A stretch of DNA of 32,356 nucleotides, from assembly GCA_025655635.1 (NCBI GenBank), contig JAHXIM010000320.1:1-32356 (forward strand). Direction: 5' to 3'. Every line of letters begins with the position of its first letter. Positions within the stretch are counted from its first letter, which is position 1. The translations under genes and the position numbers were made by a program. The DNA comes from a gamma proteobacterium symbiont of Lucinoma myriamae. GTDB lineage: Bacteria; Pseudomonadota; Gammaproteobacteria; GRL18. The notes beneath the pieces are model-generated. The model did not search any database, was not told the origin of the DNA, and saw only the letters and a list, made by a program, of their open reading frames with translations. Positions 16,498 to 26,199 of this stretch are shown piece after piece.

Positions 16498-17733
16498 TCA
16501 GAAGTTACCCTGAAACCACCTCTTCATCTTGACAAAAATTCCAGAAAAGCCTTTGTGCTCTGAGAATTCAAAACCACTCACTTCCTGATTCTGTTTGCCA
16601 AATAGTATCAATCCCACACCAGTTGCAAATCGGGGGTCTTTAACCATATCATTTAAACCATCCATATCCAGGGGCGTACCGATTCGAACCGGCATATGAA
16701 ATACTTCTTCTGCCAATTCAACCGCCCCTTCCATTTTTGAACTACCTCCAGTTAATACCACACCTGAAGCACAAAATTCTTCTAAGCCACTACGCTGCAA
16801 CTCATTTTTAATGAGTGTAAATAATTCTTCATAACGAGGTTCTATAACCTCGGCAAGCACTTGACGCGCTAGACGTCTTGGTGGTCTATCTCCTACACTT
16901 GGCACTTCAATTGTTTCTTCCGGATTAGTCAATTGACGCAGAGCACAAGCATATTTAATTTTAATTTCTTCTGCATATTTAGTCGGTGTTCTCAAAGCCA
17001 CAGCAATATCGTTAGTCACCTGATCGCCGGCAACTGGAAAAACTCTTGTATGACGAATAGCACCTTTAATTAAGATAGCAACATCTGTAGTGCCGCCGCC
17101 AATATCAACTAAACAAACACCTAAGTCTTTTTCATCTTCTGTCAGCACAGAATAACTGGATGCCAACTGTTCAAGTATGATATCGTCTACTTCTAACTCA
17201 CAACGGTGGATACATTTAATAATATTTTGTACTGCACTTTCTGCCCCCGTCACCATATGAACATCAACTTCTAAACGTACACCTGACATACCAATGGGTT
17301 CACGAATGCCTTCTTGTTCATCAATTAAAAACTGCTGTGGTAAGACATGTAAAATCTTCTGATCGGTTGAAATTGCCACAGCTCGTGCAGCATCCATGAC
17401 TCGTTCAAGATCTTCTGCAGTCACTTCTTTATCTCTAATGGCAACCATGCCATGTGAATTAAGACTATTGATATGACTCCCGGCAACACCAGCAAAAACA
17501 GAATGAATTTCACATCCAGCCATTAGCTCTGCTTCTTCAATCGCTCGCTTTATAGATTGAACTGTTGATTCAATATTAATCACAACACCCTTTTTCATTC
17601 CATGTGCAGCATGTTTACCCATACCGATAATTTCAACATCACCATCAATACCAACTTCAGCAACTATTGCAGAAATCTTGGACGTACCGATATCAAGACC
17701 AACAATGAGGCGTTTGTCATTTCGTTTAGTCAT
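16498..17733 (-). CDS. ftsA: Cell division actin homologue FtsA
   Basis: FtsA tethers FtsZ filaments to the inner membrane and recruits later division proteins. The 411-residue product has the actin-fold phosphate-1 motif GLDIGTSK near the N-terminus, the phosphate-2 motif VDIGGGTTDVA near 210, and VLTGGSSKMEG near 325. The C-terminal amphipathic helix (about KGFSGIFVKMKRWFQGNF) is the membrane-targeting sequence. Length is close to the E. coli protein (420). The start codon lies seven bases after the ftsQ stop, so translation is probably coupled. The gap to ftsZ is longer, as often seen where ftsZ has additional promoters. Confidence 0.97.
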   Translation of the reverse strand: MTKRNDKRLIVGLDIGTSKISAIVAEVGIDGDVEIIGMGKHAAHGMKKGVVINIESTVQSIKRAIEEAELMAGCEIHSVFAGVAGSHINSLNSHGMVAIRDKEVTAEDLERVMDAARAVAISTDQKILHVLPQQFLIDEQEGIREPIGMSGVRLEVDVHMVTGAESAVQNIIKCIHRCELEVDDIILEQLASSYSVLTEDEKDLGVCLVDIGGGTTDVAILIKGAIRHTRVFPVAGDQVTNDIAVALRTPTKYAEEIKIKYACALRQLTNPEETIEVPSVGDRPPRRLARQVLAEVIEPRYEELFTLIKNELQRSGLEEFCASGVVLTGGSSKMEGAVELAEEVFHMPVRIGTPLDMDGLNDMVKDPRFATGVGLILFGKQNQEVSGFEFSEHKGFSGIFVKMKRWFQGNF

Positions 17734-17740
17734 AGCCTAT

Positions 17741-18604
17741 TTATTCCTGTTCCCTGCTCTTTTTTGAAAGAGCCTTATTTTGTAACGAATTATCTGAGGA
17801 ATTAGTTACAGACCCAGTTACACTTGCTGCTGGTATCCATTTAACACTAAATCCATTTGAGTAACGTAAATCCGCCGATTCAACAGAACTCAGATATTGT
17901 TTAAGCTGCCCGGAAAAAACATTAATAAAACGTTCAAGTTTTTGCATAATTTTCTCTTTGCCTAATTGCAGATCCAAATCATTTATGAGAGAAAGCTTAA
18001 GCTTCCAACTCCTTCGTTCGTTCATACCACACTGCTTAATACCTATGCCTAGCTGTTTCAATCTTTTATTAATATGAGAACAGTTTGTTAATACTTTTTC
18101 AGCATTGCTCTTGGTACCTGTTAATAAAGTCATTTTCGCAAATTGTCGTTCTTGTTTATCTGTCAGCACTGGATTAAAAATAATACCATTTTGACTTATT
18201 AACTGCGTTTCATTTAACTTATTACTTTTTTCTACTGATAACCAACGAGCTACTGGTTTATGCTCAATAATTTTTAGCAATAGCTTATCTGGCCACACCT
18301 TCCTCACTGACACCGATTTCACCCAGGGCAGCCTGAATAATAAATCTGCTCTTAACTGGTTAACATTTATGTTAAAAAAACCGCCATTCATCATATTTCC
18401 AGTCATTCTTTGTAATTCTTTACTTTTCTGATTCTCCAGTTGATTTACTAATTCAACTTTTTTAAATGGAAAATTTTCAGGCTTGGTAAGCCAGCTCATA
18501 AATAACCATGATGCTGTTAACAGTCCCGTGAATGTTATTAATAAAAGTAATGTTGTCATTACTTTTATTAATAACATCTGTTTTTTTTCTTCACTATTTC
18601 CCAT
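17741..18604 (-). CDS. ftsQ: Cell division protein FtsQ
   Basis: FtsQ is the bitopic scaffold that links early division proteins to the FtsBL and FtsWI complex. The 287-residue product has a short cytoplasmic N-terminus and one membrane helix (about 12-34). A POTRA domain begins with FPFKKVELVNQLENQKSKE and includes LPWVKSVSVRKVWPDKLLLKI. The beta domain follows, containing ADLRYSNGFSVKW. The polar C-terminal tail is rich in Ser, Asn and Lys. Size and topology match the family; sequence conservation of FtsQ is always low. The ATG overlaps the end of ddl by 11 bases, and ftsA follows after seven bases. Confidence 0.93.
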   Translation of the reverse strand: MGNSEEKKQMLLIKVMTTLLLLITFTGLLTASWLFMSWLTKPENFPFKKVELVNQLENQKSKELQRMTGNMMNGGFFNINVNQLRADLLFRLPWVKSVSVRKVWPDKLLLKIIEHKPVARWLSVEKSNKLNETQLISQNGIIFNPVLTDKQERQFAKMTLLTGTKSNAEKVLTNCSHINKRLKQLGIGIKQCGMNERRSWKLKLSLINDLDLQLGKEKIMQKLERFINVFSGQLKQYLSSVESADLRYSNGFSVKWIPAASVTGSVTNSSDNSLQNKALSKKSREQE

Positions 18605-19619
18605 GATTAACAGCAGTTGCCAAAATCTTAAAAATCAGCTCATCAAACTCAATTCCAACATTCCTTGCCGCCATCGGTACTAAACTATGATCCGTTAATC
18701 CAGGAACAGTATTAATTTCAATCAACCATGCTTGCCCCTGCTCATCACACATAAAGTCAACACGGCCCCACCCCTGTGCACCAATGCAATCAAAGGCATC
18801 AAGTATTAAGCTTTGATATTTATTTTCTAAGGTATCATCCAAACCACAAGGACAATGATAAATCGTATCGTCACTCACATACTTGGCATGAAAATCATAA
18901 AAGTCTCTAGGTGTTTCCAGTCTGATCAAAGGCAATGCCTGACCAGCTAAAACAGCACCGGTGTATTCTTTACCCACAATCCATTTTTCAACTAATATTT
19001 CAGCATCGTAGTCTGCTGCCGTCGTCAAAGCATCAAGCAATGATTCCTTATCATCGGCTTTATTCATGCCGATACTGGAACCTTCATGAGCAGGTTTAAC
19101 CATTACTGGAAAGCCTAATGAATCAGCAATCTGCTCAAGCAATGGATTAATTATGCTATTATCTTCTGTTAACAACTGTGATGCTTTGAGCAATTCAAAG
19201 GGTGGTGTCGGCAGACCACGACCAGACCAGAGCAGCTTAGTTCTTAACTTATCCATACCAATAGCCGATGCAGCAACATGACAACCACTATAAGCTATAC
19301 CCAGCGCTTCTAATACGCCCTGAACAACACCATCTTCACCACCGCGACCATGTAATGCAATAAAGGCTATATCGATTTTTTCAGCACTTAATTGCTGACA
19401 GACACTGCCATACTCAGCATTATTCTTAAAACGTAAATCAAGAGCAAAGGCATCAACACCTTTTCTTAGCAGTGCATCAAGTGCCTCCTGACCGCTTTTT
19501 AAAGAAACTTCACGTTCTGCAGAATCACCACCCATCAGCACAGCAACTCTTCCCAAAGACTTGGGAGTTATAGAAGCAGCTTTTATAGAATCAGATTGTG
19601 TATTGTCTTTGTTTATCAT
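18594..19619 (-). CDS. ddl: D-alanine--D-alanine ligase (DdlB type)
   Basis: Ddl makes the D-Ala-D-Ala dipeptide that MurF adds to the peptidoglycan precursor, using ATP-grasp chemistry in the cytosol. Landmarks in the 341-residue product are RVAVLMGGDSAEREVSLKSG near the start, the HGRGGEDG loop, VKPAHEGSSIGM for ATP binding, GKEYTGAVL, and the metal-binding IEINTVPGLTDHSLVP near the C-terminus. The N-terminus carries about 25 extra residues before the first core strand compared with E. coli DdlB. An internal start would shorten it, but no better ATG is apparent. It sits between murB and ftsQ, the classical dcw position, and overlaps ftsQ by 11 bases. Confidence 0.95.
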   Translation of the reverse strand: MINKDNTQSDSIKAASITPKSLGRVAVLMGGDSAEREVSLKSGQEALDALLRKGVDAFALDLRFKNNAEYGSVCQQLSAEKIDIAFIALHGRGGEDGVVQGVLEALGIAYSGCHVAASAIGMDKLRTKLLWSGRGLPTPPFELLKASQLLTEDNSIINPLLEQIADSLGFPVMVKPAHEGSSIGMNKADDKESLLDALTTAADYDAEILVEKWIVGKEYTGAVLAGQALPLIRLETPRDFYDFHAKYVSDDTIYHCPCGLDDTLENKYQSLILDAFDCIGAQGWGRVDFMCDEQGQAWLIEINTVPGLTDHSLVPMAARNVGIEFDELIFKILATAVNHGK

Positions 19620-19661
19620 TTCTTTTAGTTTAATTAATAGGCAGTTTGCTTAATAGTAAGT

Positions 19662-20693
19662 TTAATACTCACCAATAATTCTTACTTCTGTTGCCAATTC
19701 TATTTGATGTTTCTTTAGTACTGCTGCTTTAATTTCTTTAATCAATGCTTCAACATCTTTTGCTCTAGCATCACCTTTATTAATAATAAAGTTTGCATGT
19801 TTTTCAGAAATCTGTGCACTATTAACTGCTTTGCCTTTTAAGCTGCAGGATTCAATTAATCGTGCCGCATAGTCATTATCAGGATTTTTAAAAACTGAAC
19901 CGGCGTTAGCCTGTTTAGTTGGTTGCGTTTCCGCACGTTTAGTCAATAAACGTTTAATCTCTGATTTACTTTGCTGCAATCCCTGCTCATCTTTTTCAAA
20001 ACAAAACTCGCCGCTTAAAAACCATTCCTGCTTTGCTACTTTATTGCTTGGTGTTTCATTGCCATCTTTATTAATTACTTTCTTTGCCGTAATTTTTCGG
20101 TATTGAATACTAAATTCATCCGGCATTCTGGTGTTCAATTCACCTTGCTCATTAATCATGGTAACACTCACTACATGCTTCCATGTCTCTGAGCCAAAAG
20201 CTCCGGCATTCATTGCCAGCGCACCACCAATCGTTCCTGGAATACCAGATAAAAACTCCGCACCATTAAGACCAGAATTAGCGGCCTTTCGAGAAAAAAT
20301 GGCGCAGGCAACTCCGGCCTGAGCAGTGATTAAACAGGTTGCTCGTTCTGCTGATTGTTTTGCTAATTGCTCTGCTGTTTGCTCACCGTCATCACTACAT
20401 TTAATAGCCAGCTTATTCAGTACACCATTGGTATAAATAATCAGACCTTTTACACCACCATCTCTCACCAGTAAATTACTGCCTAAGCCAATCCAGTTGA
20501 TCATAGTATTTTCTGGTAATATTTTTAAAATTGTCTGTAAGTCTGTTTCATCTTTTGGTTGATACCAGCACTCTGCATCACCACCTATGCGCCATGTAGT
20601 ATAACGAGCCAGCGGTTCATTAAGTTTTAACACTCCCTGTAATTGCCCTGCCTCTTTTGCCTCTGATAATTTTTTTTGTAATGAGCTGGTCAT
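19662..20693 (-). CDS. murB: UDP-N-acetylenolpyruvoylglucosamine reductase MurB
   Basis: MurB is the FAD enzyme that reduces UDP-GlcNAc-enolpyruvate to UDP-MurNAc with NADPH. In this 343-residue product the FAD-binding motifs are TWRIGGDAECW, IGLGSNLLVRDGG and GIPGTIGGALAMNAGAFG. The catalytic serine is in NAGSVFKNP and the late glutamate in ATEVRIIGEY. The GIPGTIGGALAMNAGAFG form resembles the Bacillus/Staphylococcus-type (type II) enzyme more than the E. coli type. That form is also widespread in Proteobacteria that keep murB inside the dcw cluster. There is a Gln/Ala/Glu-rich insertion at about 103-115. It lies 12 bases after murC and 42 before ddl. No clear ribosome-binding site precedes the ATG. 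Confidence 0.95.
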   Translation of the reverse strand: MTSSLQKKLSEAKEAGQLQGVLKLNEPLARYTTWRIGGDAECWYQPKDETDLQTILKILPENTMINWIGLGSNLLVRDGGVKGLIIYTNGVLNKLAIKCSDDGEQTAEQLAKQSAERATCLITAQAGVACAIFSRKAANSGLNGAEFLSGIPGTIGGALAMNAGAFGSETWKHVVSVTMINEQGELNTRMPDEFSIQYRKITAKKVINKDGNETPSNKVAKQEWFLSGEFCFEKDEQGLQQSKSEIKRLLTKRAETQPTKQANAGSVFKNPDNDYAARLIESCSLKGKAVNSAQISEKHANFIINKGDARAKDVEALIKEIKAAVLKKHQIELATEVRIIGEY

Positions 20694-20705
20694 AATGGCT
20701 ATTGC

Positions 20706-22187
20706 TTATTTATCAGTTTTAAAAGAATCATAGATACCTGCACCAATAGCACCGACATTACCGGCACCAAGCGTCAGTAGAATATCACCGTCTAATATGG
20801 TTTCCTTTAATACCTCATTAATCTCTTCGTGCTGTTCAATAAAAATAGGGTCAACCTTGCCTCGATTTCTAATAGAACGACTTAATGCACGTGAATCAGC
20901 ACCGGAAATAACATCTTCACCGGCAGAATAAACTTCCAGTAACAGCAATTGATCCACCTGACTTAAGGCATGCACAAAATCTTCAAATAAATCCCGTGTC
21001 CGGCTATAACGATGAGGCTGAAATAAAACCACCAGACGTTTTTCCGGCCAGCCGCTTCTAATGGCTCTAATAGTTGCTTCAACTTCACTGGGATGATGAC
21101 CATAATCATCAACCAGCATGGCTTTATGACCATTGAAATCAAGCTCACCATACATTTGAAAACGTCGGCCAATACCTTCAAATTTTTCCAGTGCAGAAGC
21201 AATTTTATCTTTTTCAATACCCAGTTCAATGGCAATAACAACTGCAGCCAATGCATTTTGTACATTATGCAGACCAGGCATATTTAAGGTAATATCCAGC
21301 CAGTCATTATGCTGCCCGTCAGCATCTTTGCACGATACTCTAAAGGATGTTTGATCCAGTGTTTGTTTTACATTAAAAGCCTGAACATCAGCCTTATCAT
21401 TATCAATTCCATAGGTTTTAACCGGTTTACTGATTTCATCAACCAGCTCTGCTACCACGTCATCGTCAATACACAAAACTGCCAGGCCATAAAAAGGTAA
21501 TTGATGCAAAAATTCATTAAATGTTGATTTTAATTGTTCAAAATCACCGCCATAGGTTTCCATATGATCAGCTTCAATATTGGTTACCACTGAAATCATT
21601 GGCTGCAAATGTAAAAATGACGCATCACTTTCATCTGCTTCTGCAACCAGATATTTACTGGCACCTAATTTTGCATTGGTTCCTGCACTATTAAGCTTGC
21701 CGCCAATAACAAATGTCGGATCCATACCGCCTTCTGCCAGTACACTAGCTACCAGGCTTGTGGTGGTTGTTTTACCATGTGTTCCGGCAATAGCAATACC
21801 GTATCGAAAACGCATTAACTCCGCTAACATTTCTGCCCTTGGAATAATGGGTATTCTTAATTCTCTCGCACGCTGAACTTCCGGGTTATCAATACTCACC
21901 GCAGTTGATGTAACGACAACATGAGCAGCATCTATCTGATGAGCATGATGGCCTTTAAAAACTATTGCACCGGCATTTTCAAGACGTTCAGTCACCTTGC
22001 TGCTTTGTAGATCAGAGCCTGATACCTGATAACCCATATTAAGCAGCACTTCGGCAATACCACTCATACCCGCACCACCAATACCAATAAAATAGATATG
22101 TTTGATGCGCCCCATAGACAGCTCTACATCATCTTTTAGCATTTCTTGTTTGCTCACGTTATTAATAGGTGCTTTATTCATAGTCAT
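20706..22187 (-). CDS. murC: UDP-N-acetylmuramate--L-alanine ligase MurC
   Basis: MurC adds L-alanine to UDP-MurNAc, the first of the ATP-dependent Mur ligase steps. The 493-residue product has the MurC-type N-terminal Rossmann motif IYFIGIGGAGMSGIAEVL, the P-loop AGTHGKTTTTS near 129-139, the ADESDASFLHL segment, and DDYGHHPSEV in the C-terminal domain. Length is typical (E. coli 491). Two ATGs occur two codons apart at the start (22187 and 22181); I keep the first. murG ends nine bases upstream and murB follows after 12 bases, so it belongs to the continuous dcw transcript. Confidence 0.96.
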   Translation of the reverse strand: MTMNKAPINNVSKQEMLKDDVELSMGRIKHIYFIGIGGAGMSGIAEVLLNMGYQVSGSDLQSSKVTERLENAGAIVFKGHHAHQIDAAHVVVTSTAVSIDNPEVQRARELRIPIIPRAEMLAELMRFRYGIAIAGTHGKTTTTSLVASVLAEGGMDPTFVIGGKLNSAGTNAKLGASKYLVAEADESDASFLHLQPMISVVTNIEADHMETYGGDFEQLKSTFNEFLHQLPFYGLAVLCIDDDVVAELVDEISKPVKTYGIDNDKADVQAFNVKQTLDQTSFRVSCKDADGQHNDWLDITLNMPGLHNVQNALAAVVIAIELGIEKDKIASALEKFEGIGRRFQMYGELDFNGHKAMLVDDYGHHPSEVEATIRAIRSGWPEKRLVVLFQPHRYSRTRDLFEDFVHALSQVDQLLLLEVYSAGEDVISGADSRALSRSIRNRGKVDPIFIEQHEEINEVLKETILDGDILLTLGAGNVGAIGAGIYDSFKTDK

Positions 22188-22196
22188 TAGCCAATG

Positions 22197-23354
22197 TTAT
22201 CCTGCCAATAGCAGGCATTCTTCTGCAACAACTTCAGCTGCATTATGAATCGATAATTGTCGCGTATTTACAGCCATTGTTAACAGTTTTTCCTGGTTCA
22301 AGCTCATTAATAATTCTGCCAGTTTCTCACTGCTTAAATCATTTTGCTGTATTAAAAAGGCAGCATCTTCATTGGCAAGGTAAGCTGCATTGGCCGTTTG
22401 ATGATCATCTACTGCATAAGGGAATGGCACTAATAACGCAGCCACACCCACAGCAGCTATTTCGCTCACTGTCAACGCTCCCGAACGACAAACCACCAAA
22501 TCTGCCCACGTATAATTTTTTGCCATATCATTAATAAAGGGCGTAATTTCAACACTGATATTGACTTCATCTTCAATCTGTTTAAGCCATTTGTAATTAT
22601 CTTTAGTCATTTCAAGATGTTTGTTACCACATTGATGACGCACATTAATTTGATCAAAATAATTTGTTTGCAATCGCTGGCTTTGAGCAATCATTGCCAG
22701 TGCTTGCGGTACTTTTTCATTTAAAGCTGTTGCTCCTAAACTACCGCCGACAACAAGAATATTTAATTGCTTATCACTCATCTGTGCCCATTTTTTGTCA
22801 AAACGCTGTTCAGGCTTATGCAGTTCTGTAATTTCTTTACGTACAGGATTGCCAATGATAGTTAATTTTTTAGTTTCAGTAAAAGCACCGGGAAATGCCA
22901 CAAATACTTTTCTTGCAAACTTAAATAAAATTTTATTGGTTAATCCTGCAATGGCATTTTGTTCATGTAGTACTAAAGGCTTTCTCAACAGCCAGCCAAC
23001 AATACCACCCGGACCTGTAACAAAACCACCCATACCTAAAACCACATCTGGCTTCACTTTTTTATAAATACTCATCGTCTGAATCATGGCTCGTATTAAT
23101 TTAAACGGTAACAACAACAACGTTTTTAAACCTTTACCTCTCAAACCACCAATATCAATATAATTTATTGGATAATCATGCTCCGGAACCAGTCTTGCTT
23201 CCAAACCCTTTGTAGTACCAAGCCATTCAATATGAACACCTTTCTCACGCAATACATGAGCTGTTGCCAAAGCAGGAAAAATATGTCCTCCCGTACCACC
23301 GGCCATAATTAATACTGTTTTATCCACATGATTTTTCTTATTTTCTATGCTCAT
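22197..23354 (-). CDS. murG: Lipid II synthase glycosyltransferase MurG
   Basis: MurG transfers GlcNAc from UDP-GlcNAc to lipid I at the inner face of the membrane, giving lipid II. Motifs in the product (385 residues) are AGGTGGHIFPALA near the N-terminus, LHEQNAIAGLTNK, the central VVGGSLGA loop, and the donor-binding segment CRSGALTVSEIAAVG with PYAVDDHQTANA. I start at the ATG at 23354, one base after the ftsW stop. The frame extends ten codons upstream to a GTG inside ftsW, but that has no ribosome-binding site and adds a tail absent from homologues. Residues 1-12 before the core strand are mostly polar. Confidence 0.95.
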   Translation of the reverse strand: MSIENKKNHVDKTVLIMAGGTGGHIFPALATAHVLREKGVHIEWLGTTKGLEARLVPEHDYPINYIDIGGLRGKGLKTLLLLPFKLIRAMIQTMSIYKKVKPDVVLGMGGFVTGPGGIVGWLLRKPLVLHEQNAIAGLTNKILFKFARKVFVAFPGAFTETKKLTIIGNPVRKEITELHKPEQRFDKKWAQMSDKQLNILVVGGSLGATALNEKVPQALAMIAQSQRLQTNYFDQINVRHQCGNKHLEMTKDNYKWLKQIEDEVNISVEITPFINDMAKNYTWADLVVCRSGALTVSEIAAVGVAALLVPFPYAVDDHQTANAAYLANEDAAFLIQQNDLSSEKLAELLMSLNQEKLLTMAVNTRQLSIHNAAEVVAEECLLLAG

Positions 23355-23355
23355 G

Positions 23356-24744
23356 TTAAAACGACTTCTTTGCTTTTTTATCACGTCTTGTCAATGCAGA
23401 CAAAAAACCACTTCCCAGAGGGTATTTAAAGCGTGTTTCATGTTCTGCACGTAGTATTAAGGCAATAACAATACACATAATCATCATACTACTGCCGCCA
23501 TAGCTCATTAACGGCAGTGTAAGACCTTTAGTGGGCAATACACCCATATTGACTGCGATATTGACAAATGCCTGTAAGCCAATCCAGATACCTAAACCAA
23601 ACATCATATAGGCTGAAAAAGTCTTTTTTACCTGCTCGGCTCTTTTTGCTAATACGAATATCCGGCTAACCAGCGCAGCAAACAAAGCAATTACTGTGAT
23701 TGCACCAATACCACCAAGTTCTTCGGCTAATACCGCAAATAAAAAATCGGTATGTCCTTCTGGTAAATAAAATAATTTTTGTATGCTATTGCCCAAACCC
23801 ACTCCGGTTAACTCACCGCGCCCAAAGGCAATCAAGGACTGAGTTAATTGAAAGCCTGTGTCAAATGGATCCGCCCAGGGATTCATAAATGACTGTAAAC
23901 GCTCCAGCCGATAAGGTTCCAATATAATCAGGTAATAAACACTCACAGCCATTATCAGCATCAATACTAAAAACTGCCATAACCTCACACCACCTAAAAA
24001 AAGCATACCCAGCGCTGTGACTGAAATGACAACTGTTGCCCCCAGATCAGGCTCCATCAACAATAAAACAGCGACAGCGGCAAGCACTACCATCGGCATA
24101 AAAAAGCCTTTAATTGTTTTTCTAACGCTTTCACTATGTCTAACCAGATAACCTGCCAGATAAATAACCATTGCCAGCTTAACTAACTCTGATACCTGTA
24201 AGTTAAAAATCCCCATAGGTATCCATCGGGAGCTGCCATTGATTTCTCTTCCTACACCCGGTAGAAGCACTGCAATCAATAAGAAAACACCTATAAATAA
24301 TATTATTGGTCCTGTTTTTTGCCATATTTTAATCGGTGTTATTAACACCAGTGAACCTAAAAACAGCCCAAGTCCAGTAGCAATCAACTGGAGATACAAA
24401 TAATAAAATGGTTCACCATTATTACGTTCAGCAATTGATATAGATGCCGAGCCAACCATTATTATACCCAGTGTAATAATACTCATCGCAATAACAATCA
24501 CCCAGGGATCAAACAACCACTTTTGTTTCTCAGCTGCAATTGCCGTCACTGACTTTGATGTAGTGCGCACAGCTTTTTTTGCTGTTTTGTTAACTTTGTT
24601 TGTACTTACAGTATTCTCTATGGTGTTTTTTGCACGACGCTTTCTCGCACTTTTTTCAAATAAATCTGTCAAAGAATTTTCATTGTCTCTATTTTTAAGA
24701 ACTTCATTTGTTGTTAATGTGTCTAGATTAATTTCAACTGACAT
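23356..24744 (-). CDS. ftsW: Septal peptidoglycan glycosyltransferase FtsW
   Basis: FtsW is the SEDS-family polymerase that works with FtsI to build septal peptidoglycan. The 462-residue product has about ten membrane helices starting near residue 82. The SEDS hallmark loop is visible as DTGFQLTQSLIAFGRGELTG, with LFYLPEGHTDFLFAV and EELGG following. The C-terminal helix has LPLMSYGGSS. It is about 50 residues longer than E. coli FtsW (414). The excess is a polar, Lys/Arg/Thr-rich cytoplasmic tail of about 75 residues before the first helix. No ATG occurs in frame between the start and the first helix, so the tail is probably real. The start overlaps the end of murD by 11 bases. Confidence 0.96.
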   Translation of the reverse strand: MSVEINLDTLTTNEVLKNRDNENSLTDLFEKSARKRRAKNTIENTVSTNKVNKTAKKAVRTTSKSVTAIAAEKQKWLFDPWVIVIAMSIITLGIIMVGSASISIAERNNGEPFYYLYLQLIATGLGLFLGSLVLITPIKIWQKTGPIILFIGVFLLIAVLLPGVGREINGSSRWIPMGIFNLQVSELVKLAMVIYLAGYLVRHSESVRKTIKGFFMPMVVLAAVAVLLLMEPDLGATVVISVTALGMLFLGGVRLWQFLVLMLIMAVSVYYLIILEPYRLERLQSFMNPWADPFDTGFQLTQSLIAFGRGELTGVGLGNSIQKLFYLPEGHTDFLFAVLAEELGGIGAITVIALFAALVSRIFVLAKRAEQVKKTFSAYMMFGLGIWIGLQAFVNIAVNMGVLPTKGLTLPLMSYGGSSMMIMCIVIALILRAEHETRFKYPLGSGFLSALTRRDKKAKKSF

Positions 24745-26176
24745 TTTTTAATTCATCCTTCAATGCCGCTGTTAACAACAAAACGTTTTTCTTAAAATCA
24801 TCACCACGTTTCATATAGTTCTGATACATATCAAAGCTGGCACACGCTGGTGAAAATAGAATCACATCACCTGACTTAGCCAGACCTTTTGCTATTACGA
24901 CAGCATCATGCATTGAACTAACGTTATAAAATTCATCATTCATTGCTCCTGCGTTTAAGGCACTTGCCTTTATCTGCTGCGCATCAATACCCATTAAAAT
25001 GGTAAATTTTATTTTTTTCTTAATAACTTTACCAAGTTCTTTAAAATCTGCATCTTTGCCAACACCACCGGCAATCAATATCACGGTTCTTTTATCATGC
25101 GCTAAACCATCATTCATTTCAAAACCATCAATAGCTGCTATTGTTGCTCCGGTATTTGTTCCTTTTGAATCATTATAAAAATCAACGCCATTAATACTAT
25201 CGACCCACTCACAGCGATGAGGCAATCCGCTATAGTTTTTAATTGATTCTATTTGCTGCTCTAAATCCAGATGTAATGGTTTCAATAATGCCAGTGCCGC
25301 TAATACATTTAAATAGTTATACTTACCCTTTAACTTTATCTCTTTAGCCTGAAGTATGTTTTTATTTGCCTGAGTTAATACCTCACCGTCTAATAATTCA
25401 AACTCACAATTCAATTCTTGTGCCGAACTTAATGCTTCGCCAAATAAAATCATTGAAAATTCTTCTGTATCAATTCGCTGCTTCAATCGCTCAAAGGTAA
25501 TTTCCTCTTGAGGATTTATAATTGCATTTTCTGTATTATTATAAATACGCTCTTTTACCTGCCGATAATCATCCAGGTCAGTATAGCGATCCATATGATC
25601 TTCACTAATATTCAAAACCGTTGCAGCAATTGTTTTTAGGCTATAGGTTGTTTCCAATTGGAAACTGGATAACTCCAGAATATATAAGTCACTCTGGCTC
25701 TCTAATAAATCCAGGGCGGGTATACCCAGATTTCCCCCGGCAATGGCTTTGATACCACAATCCTGAGCAATTTTTTCAACTAATGTGGTAACAGTACTTT
25801 TTCCATTTGAACCGGTGATAGCAATAACCGGTTTCTCAACAACCTGCGTAAACAGTTCAATATCACCAATAACCAAACAACCTTGCGCTCGCAATGATGA
25901 AAATAATTCACTGCGCACAGAAATACCCGGACTTACGATGATCTGCTTATAGTTTTTAAATACTTCATAATCAAATTCACCCGTTATAATCCGGCTTGTC
26001 TCAAATTCTTTTTTTACACACTCAAATGCAGTTGGAGCCTGTCGGCTGTCTGCAATGGCAAATGCACAATTTCTTTTCTTTAAATAGCGTGCGCAAGACA
26101 AACCAGTGCCTCCCATACCAACAATCAATGTTGCTATGCTGAAGTCAAATAATTTGTCGGCTATATTTTTATTCAT
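24734..26176 (-). CDS. murD: UDP-MurNAc-L-Ala--D-glutamate ligase MurD
   Basis: MurD adds D-glutamate to UDP-MurNAc-L-Ala. The 480-residue product has the N-terminal Rossmann motif LIVGMGGTGLSCARYL, the P-loop ITGSNGKSTVTTLVEK near 115-130, LELSSFQLE, and FYNDSKGTNTGAT. The late motif FSPACASFDMYQNYMKRGDDF is typical of MurD. It is somewhat longer than E. coli MurD (438), partly from a roughly 15-residue N-terminal lead and looser loops in the central domain. Its ribosome-binding site is weak (AAAGA near the ATG). It begins 23 bases after mraY and overlaps ftsW by 11 bases. Confidence 0.95.
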   Translation of the reverse strand: MNKNIADKLFDFSIATLIVGMGGTGLSCARYLKKRNCAFAIADSRQAPTAFECVKKEFETSRIITGEFDYEVFKNYKQIIVSPGISVRSELFSSLRAQGCLVIGDIELFTQVVEKPVIAITGSNGKSTVTTLVEKIAQDCGIKAIAGGNLGIPALDLLESQSDLYILELSSFQLETTYSLKTIAATVLNISEDHMDRYTDLDDYRQVKERIYNNTENAIINPQEEITFERLKQRIDTEEFSMILFGEALSSAQELNCEFELLDGEVLTQANKNILQAKEIKLKGKYNYLNVLAALALLKPLHLDLEQQIESIKNYSGLPHRCEWVDSINGVDFYNDSKGTNTGATIAAIDGFEMNDGLAHDKRTVILIAGGVGKDADFKELGKVIKKKIKFTILMGIDAQQIKASALNAGAMNDEFYNVSSMHDAVVIAKGLAKSGDVILFSPACASFDMYQNYMKRGDDFKKNVLLLTAALKDELKNVS

Positions 26177-26199
26177 TTTTCTTTAATATCTAATCGTTA

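Noticed and set aside
23355..23384. GTG start giving MurG ten extra residues
   Set aside because: No ribosome-binding site; the ATG one base after the ftsW stop fits both the family N-terminus and operon spacing.
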